A stretch of DNA of 64,000 nt from NCBI RefSeq assembly GCF_900444995.1, contig NZ_UAPQ01000007.1, positions 62,001-126,000 of the forward strand, written 5' to 3'. Positions within the stretch are counted from its first letter, which is position 1; every line of letters begins with the position of its first letter. Of the stretch, positions 27,744-37,319 are shown piece by piece. This DNA is from Actinomyces bovis. GTDB lineage: Bacteria; Actinomycetota; Actinomycetes; Actinomycetales; Actinomycetaceae. The notes under the pieces are model-generated. The model did not search any database, was not told where the DNA came from, and saw only the letters and a program-made list of their open reading frames with translations. A program made the translations under genes and the position numbers.

Positions 27744-28676
27744 ATGAGGAAAACATCACCATCACGCCCGCTGCTTCGCCGTTTGGCCACAGCCGCCCTA
27801 CTCCCTGCCTTGGCTCTCGGCCTCGCCGTTGGGTCGGGCTCCACTGCCGCTGCTGATGGCCTAGGCACAGGCTCAGCTGATATCGAGATCGTCATTCATA
27901 AGAACGACACACTCGACCTGTCGGCCAAAATCAAGGTCGGTGGGATTGACCCTTCGGTCTACTGCAATAAAGACAAAGGCGATGACGATCTAGAGACCAC
28001 CATTGAGGTCGTTGATGACGCCTGTGTCAGAAAGGCTAGAGGCGTCAGCCTTAGCAAGATTCCTAACGGCTCCAAGACGAAGATCCGTCACGAGGACGGC
28101 AAGTTCTACTTCAAGATGCAGGGTTCTAATGTCAGCCCTGGCAGTGGAGTCGGCTCTGGCGGATTCTCCTCCAAACTGACCGTGGTCTTCCCCGGCAAAG
28201 TCAGCACCGCGTCTGCTGGCGGCACGATCGATGGCAATACGGTCACCTGGACCAACCCTGATTCCTCGGAGGAGCTGACTGCCGAAGCCTCGGACAGCTC
28301 CTCCAACTTCCTGCTTTGGCTAATTCTTGGGCTGGTATTGCTGCTGTTGATCGGCGGCGGCATTATCACTGCTGTGCTGCTTTCGAGCCGCAAGAAGAAG
28401 CAGGCTGCCATGGCTGGGGGCTACCCAATGCCCGGCTCCCAAGTCCCGGCACAGGGTGGCTACGCCCCTGTGCAGCCGCAGCCCTACCAGCAGCCCGGTA
28501 TGGCCCCACAGGTCCCGCAGCAGGCCCCACAGCCTGGTCAGCCTTTCCCGCAGCCTGGTTACGCGGCGCAACCTCCGGCCGCTAGCCAAGATCCCGCCGC
28601 CGGCCAACCTTTCCCGCAGCCTGGTTATGGTCAGCCTGGGGGTCAGCCGCCGCAGAACCCCAACGCGGGCTACTGA
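27744..28676 (+). CDS. LppM-like secreted/membrane protein with Pro/Gln-rich tail
   Basis: A 310-residue paralogue of the preceding protein. It has a signal peptide without a lipobox (about 1-37), an extracytoplasmic domain (about 40-185) sharing FPGKVSTASAGGTIDGNTV and TWTNPD with its neighbour, a strong membrane helix (about 190-215), a KKK stop-transfer, and a cytoplasmic Pro/Gln/Gly-rich tail (about 220-310) with repeated QPFPQPGY units. Such tails are common on small actinobacterial membrane proteins. Function unknown; likely works with the adjacent lipoprotein. Confidence 0.65.
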   Translation: MRKTSPSRPLLRRLATAALLPALALGLAVGSGSTAAADGLGTGSADIEIVIHKNDTLDLSAKIKVGGIDPSVYCNKDKGDDDLETTIEVVDDACVRKARGVSLSKIPNGSKTKIRHEDGKFYFKMQGSNVSPGSGVGSGGFSSKLTVVFPGKVSTASAGGTIDGNTVTWTNPDSSEELTAEASDSSSNFLLWLILGLVLLLLIGGGIITAVLLSSRKKKQAAMAGGYPMPGSQVPAQGGYAPVQPQPYQQPGMAPQVPQQAPQPGQPFPQPGYAAQPPAASQDPAAGQPFPQPGYGQPGGQPPQNPNAGY

Positions 28677-28714
28677 GCCTGCCCAGCTCGGCTAACTCCT
28701 AGCTACGGGCCTTT

Positions 28715-28781
28715 CCAAACCTGCATTTCTGCACTTAAGTGACGGTAACCCCGTCACCCGGGTGCGGAAATGCAGGTTTGG
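28715..28781. terminator. Long bidirectional hairpin between convergent genes; palindromic element copy B
   Basis: CCAAACCTGCATTTC (28715-28729) pairs perfectly with 28767-28781, and inside it GCAC/GTGC and GTGACGG/CCGTCAC pair too, giving a 67-bp near-continuous hairpin. It separates the ends of an LppM-like gene and purA. Part of it matches the element at 945-992. Confidence 0.8.
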
Positions 28782-28804
28782 ATTTTGTTGGAGGCTGCTG
28801 CGGC

Positions 28805-30127
<1,323 letters not shown>

Positions 30128-30234
30128 TCACGCCCTGAAGGAGCCTACCGGAGTGCTGCCCGCTGGCGCTGCCGAGCCCAAAGCTTGGGCTGAGCTTGAC
30201 GCCGGCAGGGTGACGTACGCACCATGACAAAGGA

Positions 30235-30263
30235 TTGCCAGCCTAACTGATTCTCATTATCGT
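30235..30263 (+). promoter_or_regulatory. Predicted aztD promoter, leaderless
   Basis: TTGCCA at 30235-30240 and TATCGT at 30258-30263 are 17 bp apart. Initiation about 7 bp downstream would fall on the A of the ATG at 30271, and no ribosome site is present, so a leaderless mRNA is predicted. Confidence 0.5.
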
Positions 30264-30268
30264 TTTCA
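30248..30268. promoter_or_regulatory. Zur-like box
   Basis: A 21-bp AT-rich imperfect palindrome, TGATTCTCATT followed by ATCGTTTTCA, resembling the Fur/Zur-type TGAAAATGATT/ATCATTTTCA pattern at about 16 of 21 positions. It overlaps the predicted -10 box and ends 2 bp before the start codon, so bound repressor would block transcription. Confidence 0.65.
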
Positions 30269-30270
30269 GT

Positions 30271-31656
30271 ATGAGAACACATGCGTACTCCCGTTCCCTG
30301 GCCCTGTCATCGGCCATCGCCCTGACACTGTCCCTGGCCGCCTGCGGCAGCAATGGCAAGACCACTTCCAGCAGCGCTACAGCCACTGCGGCAGCCTCCG
30401 CCGCAGCCACCCAGGCCGCCTCCGAGGCTCCCACCGAGGTTAAGGACCTGGACCCGCGCGCAGCAATTGCTTACGACGGCGGCATCTTGGTGATTGACAC
30501 TGCCAGCGGCAAGACCGTGGCGGACATCAAGAAGGAAGGCTTCCTGCGCCTGAACCCCGCCGGGGACAACCGCCATGCGATCGTTACCTCCTCCGCCGGT
30601 TTTGAGGTGCTGGACCTAGGCCTGATCCTCCAGCCTCACGGGGACCACTTCCACTACTACACCTCCACCCCCAAGCTCACCGGCTCCGTCGTCGCCGCAG
30701 ACAAGGCCGGGCACGTCGTCACCAATGCCGGACGCACTGCACTATTCGCGGACGGCACCGGCACCGTGACCAGCTTTGACCTCAAGGCCCTGGAGGACGG
30801 CCAGCTCAGCAAAGAGGAACTGACCGAGTTCAAGACGGCCACGCCGCATCACGGCGTCGCTGTGCCGCTTAGCAACGGCAACACCTTGGTAACCGAGGGC
30901 ACTGCGGAAGAGCGCCACACCGTTCACGAGCGCAAGCCTGATGGCAGCTTCGCCGCTGAAACCACCGACTGCCCCGGCGTTCACGGTGAGGCCACTGCTA
31001 AAGGCGAGGATGTGGCCAGCTTCGGCTGCACCAACGGCTCAGTGGTATTCAGCGGCGGCCAGTTCCACAAGGTTTCTGTGCCTGAGGAGTACCAGCGTTC
31101 CGGCAACCAGTTCGGTCACCACGACTCCCCCTACGTGCTGACGGACTACAAGACCGTCAAACCGGTTGAGGGAGCCGACCCGGAGCACCCCACCAAAGTG
31201 GGCATTATCAACACCACTGACGCCACCACCACGACTGTTGAGCTGGGCTCGGCGTACTGGTTCCGTTCCTTCGGGCGAGGGGCCGCCGGTGAGGGCGTGG
31301 TGCTCACCAATGACGGCAAGCTCAACATTATCGATATGGCTAGCGCCACGGTAACCAAGCAGGTTGATGTGGTGACCCCTTGGACGGAGAACGCCAAGTG
31401 GCAGGAGCCGGGGCCGAATGTGAAGACCGTCGGGGACTTTGCCTATGTCACGGATCCGGCCACCAAGAAGCTGCACATTGTGCAGATCTCCGAGGGCAGG
31501 CTGCTTACTAGCCTGGACTTGGGCGTGGTGCCCAACGAGATGGTGGTGATCGACGCCGAGGTCAGCCAGGCCGCAGGCCACGAGCACAAGCACGAGGGCG
31601 AGGCGGATCATAAGCACGAGGGCGAAGCAGGCCACGACCACGACCACAAAGGCTGA
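30271..31656 (+). CDS. aztD: Zinc metallochaperone AztD-like lipoprotein
   Basis: A 461-residue lipoprotein with signal peptide and lipobox SLAAC (Cys25), a Thr/Ala/Ser-rich linker to ~60, and a beta-propeller-like body rich in histidine motifs (LQPHGDHFHYY, TATPHHGVAVPL, CPGVHGEA, GHHDSP). These are typical of AztD, which binds zinc outside the membrane and passes it to the AztC binding protein. The C-terminus has a second zinc-binding tail of HEHKHEGE-type repeats (~436-461). The Zur-like box directly before the ATG indicates induction under zinc limitation. No aztABC genes lie in this window. Confidence 0.8.
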   Translation: MRTHAYSRSLALSSAIALTLSLAACGSNGKTTSSSATATAAASAAATQAASEAPTEVKDLDPRAAIAYDGGILVIDTASGKTVADIKKEGFLRLNPAGDNRHAIVTSSAGFEVLDLGLILQPHGDHFHYYTSTPKLTGSVVAADKAGHVVTNAGRTALFADGTGTVTSFDLKALEDGQLSKEELTEFKTATPHHGVAVPLSNGNTLVTEGTAEERHTVHERKPDGSFAAETTDCPGVHGEATAKGEDVASFGCTNGSVVFSGGQFHKVSVPEEYQRSGNQFGHHDSPYVLTDYKTVKPVEGADPEHPTKVGIINTTDATTTTVELGSAYWFRSFGRGAAGEGVVLTNDGKLNIIDMASATVTKQVDVVTPWTENAKWQEPGPNVKTVGDFAYVTDPATKKLHIVQISEGRLLTSLDLGVVPNEMVVIDAEVSQAAGHEHKHEGEADHKHEGEAGHDHDHKG

Positions 31657-31691
31657 GGCTGCCCGCAGTTTCTCCTCCAGCGCTTAGTGCC

Positions 31692-31739
31692 AACAGGCAG
31701 GTGCCCCGCTCTTCTCTCCGGGCGGGGCACCTGCCTGTT
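31692..31739. terminator. Intrinsic terminator after aztD
   Basis: AACAGGCAGGTGCCCCGC (31692-31709) and its complement (31722-31739) make a perfect 18-bp stem followed by TTT. It can stop transcription from aztD. Confidence 0.85.
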
Positions 31740-31775
31740 TCCGCATATTGCCGCCAACTATGCCGCTGCCCCCGC

Positions 31776-33854
31776 TTATTCTCTTTGTCCTCCGGGCCGC
31801 CAGGAGCGCACGAGCCCTGCGGCCACTCGCGCTGCCAGCAACCCCGCCAGCAGCGCAGTGGCTGCTGTTATGAGCAGGCCACCACGGATGAAAGCCGGAC
31901 GCGCCTGCCACATATATGCATCCGCCGCCCCGTAGGCAAGCTCCATCCCCAGGGAGGCGGCCCGGTAGACGAGCACCCCTAGTACCCCGGCTGTCAGCAG
32001 AGGTACTGCTGTGGCCCAGGCGGCGGCACCGGCAGACAGGGAGCGACTGCTGGTGACCGAGCCGATGGGTGCCAGGGTGGTGCTAAGTGCTCGGTGATCG
32101 GCTACGACTGTCAGGGCCAGTGCGATAAACAGTCCACCGAGCCCGATAGCTCCCAGCAGCATCACCCAGGAGGCGTCCAGCTGGACATCCGCACCGGATT
32201 CCGCCCAGGAAGAGTGTTCGGAAACCACGGCTCCTGGAAGCTTTTGCGTGAAGATCTCTTGGAGTGCATCTACATCCAGGTTCTGGCGGCTGCGGGAGAC
32301 CAGGAGGATCTTGACAGTGCCTTCTGGCTGCGCCCCTGGTTCCTGCGCGAACGCCGGGGCGCTAAGCAGCGAGGATGCCGTCACCGTCGCCGCGCTAGCG
32401 CCGTCACTGAGGTAGCGGTGGAAGGGACTGGTGATCTGCACCGTTGCCGGGTCTACCTCAGTGCCACAGGGCAGTTCCAAGCTCTCCAGCACCGGGCATG
32501 CCGCCGTGAGGAAGACCTTTGGTTCCCCACCTTGACGTTCGTCCACCAGATTGGTTTTGACTACCCCGACGTCGTCGGGCAACTGATGTAGCAAGACGCT
32601 CAGGTCTCGGCGCTCGCCATCTCGAATGTCCAGGACCGTGGTGCCATAGGCCTGCCGGTTCTCCAGGGAGAGCATCTGGATACTGCCCATGGCTCCCGCC
32701 CACAGTTGCACCACACCGGCGATGATGAGCGCACAACATCACTACCCACTTGGGAGCTGCGCAAGGACTGATGCTGCAGCACCCTGCCGCCCACGATCAT
32801 GCTGGGGGCAGGTAGTCGCTGACCAATTTGTGCCAGTGCCTGTCCGCACAAGGCACAGACGCTAGATACCGGCGCCCAGGACAGAAGTGCGAGCGCCAAG
32901 GTGCACAGGGTCACAACATGCGGTTTGAATGGGCTGGCAGCCATCCAACTGGGAAGACATATTGCAGCCAGGAGAAGAAGCACCCAAACGGTTAGGACTG
33001 TTCCCCTGAGGCCCCATCGGCGTCGGCGCCCCAAGCTTCTGACCACGAGCCGCGCACAAACCGCCACCCCCACTGACAGCAGCAGCCCCAGTTAGGCAGG
33101 CAGGTAAGTGTTCGCCCAGATCGGTCCAGGCCAGTTGGCGCCGCTGCAGGCCCATGGTGGCGAGCATGGCCCCAAGCCCGCGCAGATGCTCCGCACCGAT
33201 GGCCGCGCCCACCGCCACCGTCAGCAGCCCTGGCAGCACGACCCCAATTAGGAGGACTGCCGCAGAACGCGACAACGGTGCGCCGTACAAGTAGCCGACG
33301 CCGTGTAGCAGCACGGCGTCAGCTGAACCGAATCCGGTCACAGGCATCATCATCTGGGCCTGGAACGTTCCGGGGACAGGCCGGAAGTAGACGCGACGCT
33401 CCGTAGGCGTCTCCAAAGCCACCCGGTCAATGGTGCCTACCACTTGGCCGAAACTGTTGGCCCGAGGCCCGCGCAGCTCCTCTGCCAGCTGCGGTGATAC
33501 CAGCGCTCCTCCAGGCTCAGGCCAATGGCTGATCCCCGGGGGCAGAGGGGCATCAGCGGTCAGGGGCTCGATCACCGCCAGGAATACCGGGTGGTCGTCG
33601 ATGCTTGCGTAGGCGTGCTGATAGAGGAGCTTGGCTGCGGTGGGATCAGTAGCGATCACAGGCGCCGCAGCAGCAGATCTGTTCTCCCGCAGCGTCACGG
33701 AGGAACTCAGGACGCATAAGGCGATCAGTCCGAGGCAGGTGAGTAATGTGCCGATGGCTGCCACGTACAAAGCCCCTTTGAAGCCTGCACGGCGGTGCTG
33801 CACACGGAGAGCTCGCGCCAGGCGGGCCAGGCCGGTGAGCTGGTCCGAGCTCAT
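31776..33854 (-). pseudogene. FtsX/MacB-type ABC permease, split by two frameshifts
   Basis: Three consecutive reading-frame pieces together encode one large ABC permease of roughly 690 residues. It begins MSSDQLTGLARLARAL at 33854, overlapping the ATPase stop by four bases. The first frame is coherent to LGEHLPA (about 33095). A +1 shift near 33088 (in a GGGG run) continues it as LLLSVGVAVCARLVV. A second, opposite shift near 32735 restores the frame as ALIIAGVVQLWAG, and the rest reads on to 31776 with three C-terminal helices. Either the gene is broken or the sequence has two indel errors. Confidence 0.75.
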
Positions 33855-34546
33855 GAGGCTTCTCCGTTCAGGTGGCTTCCCTCCAAGGTCAGGACCCGGT
33901 CCGTAGTGTCGGCAACAGCTTGGTCGTGGCTGACCACTAGCAGGCCGCAACCGCGACGGCGTACCTGGTCTAGCAGGAGGTCCATGACCACCTGCCGGTT
34001 GCCGGAGTCCAAGGAGGCGGTGGGCTCGTCTGCCAGTAGAAGACTCGGGGAGTTGATAAGCGCGCGGGCGATAGCCACGCGTTGCTGCTCACCTCCTGAC
34101 ATTGCGTCGACGGGCCGCTCCAGGCTTCCCACGCCAAGCTCATCAAGCAAAGTGGTGGCACGCTCGCGGGCCTGGGGTCCAGGGGTTCCAGCCACAAGCG
34201 CCGGCAGGATGGTGTTCTCCAAGGGGCTAAGTGCTGCCAGGAGGTGACTGTCCTGAAAGACCACGCCGATTTCTTGACGCCGCAGGCGCGTGATTTCTCG
34301 GCCTAGGCCGCCCCGTACCGTCGCACCTTTGACGCGCACTGTTCCCGCCGTGGGCTTGAGCAGCCCAAGGATGATGGACAGGAGTGTGGACTTGCCGCTG
34401 CCAGATACTCCCATCACCGTGACTGCTTCTCCGGCCCGTACGGTGAGATTTACAGCATCCAACACGGTCTTGCCGGGGTAGGTGAAAGAGAGCCCCTCCA
34501 CCTCCAGAAGCGCCGTCCTTGCGGGAGGCGGAGGGATCTCGACCAT
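33851..34546 (-). CDS. ABC transporter ATP-binding protein (LolD/MacB type)
   Basis: A 231-residue ATPase with Walker A MGVSGSGKST, signature MSGGEQQRVAIARAL, Walker B LLLADEPT, and the ASLDS D-loop, as in the MacB/LolD group that pairs with FtsX-like permeases. The ATG at 34546 has a GGAAGG site. The downstream permease carries frameshifts, so the exporter may be inactive. Substrate unknown; antimicrobial peptide or drug efflux is usual for this architecture. Confidence 0.85.
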   Translation of the reverse strand: MVEIPPPPARTALLEVEGLSFTYPGKTVLDAVNLTVRAGEAVTVMGVSGSGKSTLLSIILGLLKPTAGTVRVKGATVRGGLGREITRLRRQEIGVVFQDSHLLAALSPLENTILPALVAGTPGPQARERATTLLDELGVGSLERPVDAMSGGEQQRVAIARALINSPSLLLADEPTASLDSGNRQVVMDLLLDQVRRRGCGLLVVSHDQAVADTTDRVLTLEGSHLNGEAS

Positions 34547-34673
34547 AGACACCTTCCTTGGTGTGTTGCCAATGAAACTCAGCCCCAGTGCGAGCACCGG
34601 TCAGGACCGTATTGGATATTGACGCAGGCACGCACGGCACATCGCAAGCAGGTATCTACAGTATCGCGCGTTG

Positions 34674-35315
34674 TCAGACTATTTCGCTGCCACCCCGCAG
34701 GCGGTCCATCACCCCGCGCTGCAGCAGCGCTATCAGGTAGGCGCCAAAGGCCACGCCCAGGAAGACCGTGAACCAGGCCAAGGGCGCCCAGGCGTCTGGA
34801 GCCAACCAGGCCAGCGTCACGGGGGCCGCCAGCACAAGCAGGCAGGCCACGGTCAGGTCCAGCCGCCCCACCGCCAAGCGCAGGGCATTGCTCAGGTGTG
34901 CGGGCAAGGTGTTGTCAAAGACGGCGCTCAGCGGGACCAGCCACACCAGCACCCCCAGCAGCACTACCAGCCCAGCCAGCAGCAGACCGCTCAGCCCGCC
35001 ACCTACAGTGGCCGACGTCGTCGACCCCAACAGTCGGGCCTCCCACAGCCCCAGCGCCAGCAATCCCAGCAAAGGCAGCCACCAGCCCAAGGACTGACGC
35101 AGCGCCCCGCTAAAAGCCCGCCACCAGGTGCGCAGCACGTAGCCCTCCTCTTCACGCACCATATCTGCCACCACGCGAGCACAAGCTGTCAGGGAAGCAC
35201 CTGCCGTCACCACCGGGAGGCAGCCCAGGAGCGTCAGCACATTGACTATCACCAGGTCGGCGGCGGCACTATAGGCGCGATAGAAGGGTGAATCCAGGTT
35301 CAGTAGGCGGGACAC
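34674..35315 (-). CDS. YesL/DUF624-family membrane protein
   Basis: A 213-residue membrane protein with about five helices and the family pattern near the N-terminus (LDSPFYRAYSAAADLVIVN, LLGCLPVVTAGAS). YesL proteins are typically encoded beside sugar ABC importers, as here, but their function is not established. The GTG at 35315 has a GGAGAAT site and matches the family start. The gene follows the permease pair and is separated from it by a strong hairpin. Confidence 0.8.
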   Translation of the reverse strand: MSRLLNLDSPFYRAYSAAADLVIVNVLTLLGCLPVVTAGASLTACARVVADMVREEEGYVLRTWWRAFSGALRQSLGWWLPLLGLLALGLWEARLLGSTTSATVGGGLSGLLLAGLVVLLGVLVWLVPLSAVFDNTLPAHLSNALRLAVGRLDLTVACLLVLAAPVTLAWLAPDAWAPLAWFTVFLGVAFGAYLIALLQRGVMDRLRGGSEIV

Positions 35316-35373
35316 AGGACGATTCTCCAGTCCTTCGGAGGCCACCGCAAAAGGGGGCCGCGGCGGAAAACAA

Positions 35374-35419
35374 CTGCCCGCCGTGAGCACGAGGAGAGTC
35401 GCGTGCTCACGGCGGGCAG
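35374..35419 (-). terminator. Hairpin after sugar permease
   Basis: CTGCCCGCCGTGAGCACG (35374-35391) and its exact complement (35402-35419) form an 18-bp stem between the permease stop and the YesL start. Confidence 0.8.
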
Positions 35420-35438
35420 GATCGGGCAGGGACGAGGT

Positions 35439-36347
35439 TCAGCCCTTGACGGCGCCAGCAGCAACGCCCTCAATGATGTGCTTCTGCCCGAACAGGTAGA
35501 AGATCACGATCGGGACGATCGCCAGCACCAGCATGGCCATCTGCGCACCCAGGTCCTTGTTGCCGTTGGAGCCGGTCAGGGCCTGGATGACGATCGGAAT
35601 GGTCTTGTAGCGCTCGTCGTGGCCAATGACCAGATACGGCAGCAGGTAGTCGTTCCACACCCACATGGTGTTCAGGATTGCCACCGTCACAGCCGTGGGC
35701 TTGAGCAGCGGCATAACCACCTTGAAGTAGCTCTGCAGAGGGGAGCAGCCGTCCATATAGGCGGCTTCTTCAATTTCCATCGGAATGGACTTGATGAAGC
35801 CCGCGAACAGGAACACGGACAGTGCTCCACCGAATCCTAGGTAGAGCGCAATCATGCCCCACGGCGTCGCCAACCCAAGCGTGTCAGCCACCTTAGAGGT
35901 GGGGAACATGACCAGCTGGAAGGGAGCGATCATGGAGAAGGCAAAGACGTAGTAGATCAGCGAGGTCCACCAGGTCTTCACTCGCGTGATGTAGTAGGCG
36001 GTCATTGCCGTCAGGAACACAATCACGGCCACTGAGCCGACGGTGATGAACAAAGACCAACCAATGGCGCGGGCGAAGCCTTGGAGCTTCAGACCGTTGG
36101 CGTAGTTAGTGACGCCCGCAAAAGTCTCTCCCATGGGGATCGAGAAGGGGCTGTTAGAGATGAAGAAACGTCCCTTGAAGGAGTTGAACAGGATGAATAA
36201 CAGCGGCACCATCCAGATCAGGGACAGCACCGACAGCAAAGCTGTCAGCAGGTTCTTGCCCACCTTCTTCTCCGCCGGAGCAACCACCTGTGCGGAATTG
36301 CTCGCGGCGACGGCGTCGGTCTTGGTGGCAGTTACGGCGGCGCTCAT
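35439..36347 (-). CDS. Sugar ABC transporter permease, MalG type
   Basis: A 302-residue inner-membrane permease of the carbohydrate uptake 1 (CUT1) family with six helices. The EAA loop contacting the ATPase reads EEAAYMDGCSPLQSYFKVVMPLLKP in the family position (about 205-230). It pairs with the MalF-type protein whose gene it overlaps by four bases. An ideal AAGGAGG site precedes the ATG. No ATPase gene is in the operon, so a shared MsiK-like ATPase is expected. Sugar specificity is unknown. Confidence 0.9.
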   Translation of the reverse strand: MSAAVTATKTDAVAASNSAQVVAPAEKKVGKNLLTALLSVLSLIWMVPLLFILFNSFKGRFFISNSPFSIPMGETFAGVTNYANGLKLQGFARAIGWSLFITVGSVAVIVFLTAMTAYYITRVKTWWTSLIYYVFAFSMIAPFQLVMFPTSKVADTLGLATPWGMIALYLGFGGALSVFLFAGFIKSIPMEIEEAAYMDGCSPLQSYFKVVMPLLKPTAVTVAILNTMWVWNDYLLPYLVIGHDERYKTIPIVIQALTGSNGNKDLGAQMAMLVLAIVPIVIFYLFGQKHIIEGVAAGAVKG

Positions 36348-37189
36348 GCGTCGACCTCCTTCGCACGAGTGGCGCGCAGCTGGATAAGCGCGATAGCAGA
36401 GACAATCAGGAAGAAGATGACGGCCTCCGCCTGGGCCACACCCATGCGGCCCCGTAGGTTGTACATGGTCTTGTAGATGTTCAGCGCAGCCATCGAGGTC
36501 TTCTCCAGGGGTGCGCCGTTAGTCAAGGCCAGGTTCTGGTCAAACATCTTGAAGGTGTTGGCCAGGGTCAAGAACAGGCAGATGGTAATCGAAGGCATAA
36601 CCATTGGAATGGTCACGTTGCGCAGGGTCAGCCAGCCATCAGCACCATCGATCTGTGCAGCCTCAATGAGTTCCGGCGGCACGTTCTGCAAGCCCGCGAT
36701 GTAGATAATCATCATGTAGCCCATCAGCTGCCAGTTAACCAGCATGATCAGGCCCGCCAAGCCCAGTCGCCAGTCGTTGACAATGGTCTGACCCCAGTAC
36801 TTCAGGACGGCGTTAAGCATGACCTGCCAGGTGAAGCCCAGGACGATGCCGCCAATCAGGTTGGGCATGAAGAACACTGAGCGGAAAAAGTTAGTGCCCC
36901 TGAGCTTGCGAGTGAGCAGGTAAGCCAGGGTGAAGGCCCCTAGGTTCACGGTGATGATGGAGATCACCGAGACGATCACGGTGAAACCCAAGGCAGATAG
37001 GAAGCCAGAATCCGAGTCCAGGGCAGCAATGTAGTTGTCTATACCTACCCACTTGGCGTTATCGAGCGTCTTGAACTTGGTGAAGGACAGGTACAGGCCC
37101 ATAAAGAACGGGACTATGAAGGCGATGAGGAAGGCCAGCAGGGTTGGCCCTACAAATATTGGGAAGTACTTCTTTAAAGCGCGGTTCAT
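36344..37189 (-). CDS. Sugar ABC transporter permease, MalF type
   Basis: A 281-residue six-helix CUT1 permease. The EAA loop reads ELIEAAQIDGADGWLTLRNVTIP in shortened form (about 185-208). The ATG at 37189 (MNRALKKYF) follows AAGAGGAAT and was preferred over upstream starts. It lies downstream of the binding-protein gene, with a hairpin between them that would reduce permease expression relative to the binding protein. Confidence 0.9.
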   Translation of the reverse strand: MNRALKKYFPIFVGPTLLAFLIAFIVPFFMGLYLSFTKFKTLDNAKWVGIDNYIAALDSDSGFLSALGFTVIVSVISIITVNLGAFTLAYLLTRKLRGTNFFRSVFFMPNLIGGIVLGFTWQVMLNAVLKYWGQTIVNDWRLGLAGLIMLVNWQLMGYMMIIYIAGLQNVPPELIEAAQIDGADGWLTLRNVTIPMVMPSITICLFLTLANTFKMFDQNLALTNGAPLEKTSMAALNIYKTMYNLRGRMGVAQAEAVIFFLIVSAIALIQLRATRAKEVDA

Positions 37190-37252
37190 GATTCCTCTTG
37201 CCATGCCTGGCGTCATTGCCAGGATAGGAGTGGGTCTTGATTCGGTGGTGTG

Positions 37253-37291
37253 ACGACGGCGCCCGACTAGGGCTTTGCCGGGCGCCGTCGT
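37253..37291 (-). terminator. Attenuating hairpin between binding protein and permeases
   Basis: ACGACGGCGCCCG (37253-37265) and CGGGCGCCGTCGT (37279-37291) form a 13-bp stem followed by C-rich sequence on the minus strand. Such hairpins lower downstream expression in importer operons. Confidence 0.75.
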
Positions 37292-37319
37292 TTAGGGTAG
37301 CGCCGCGTGGGTCAGCGGA

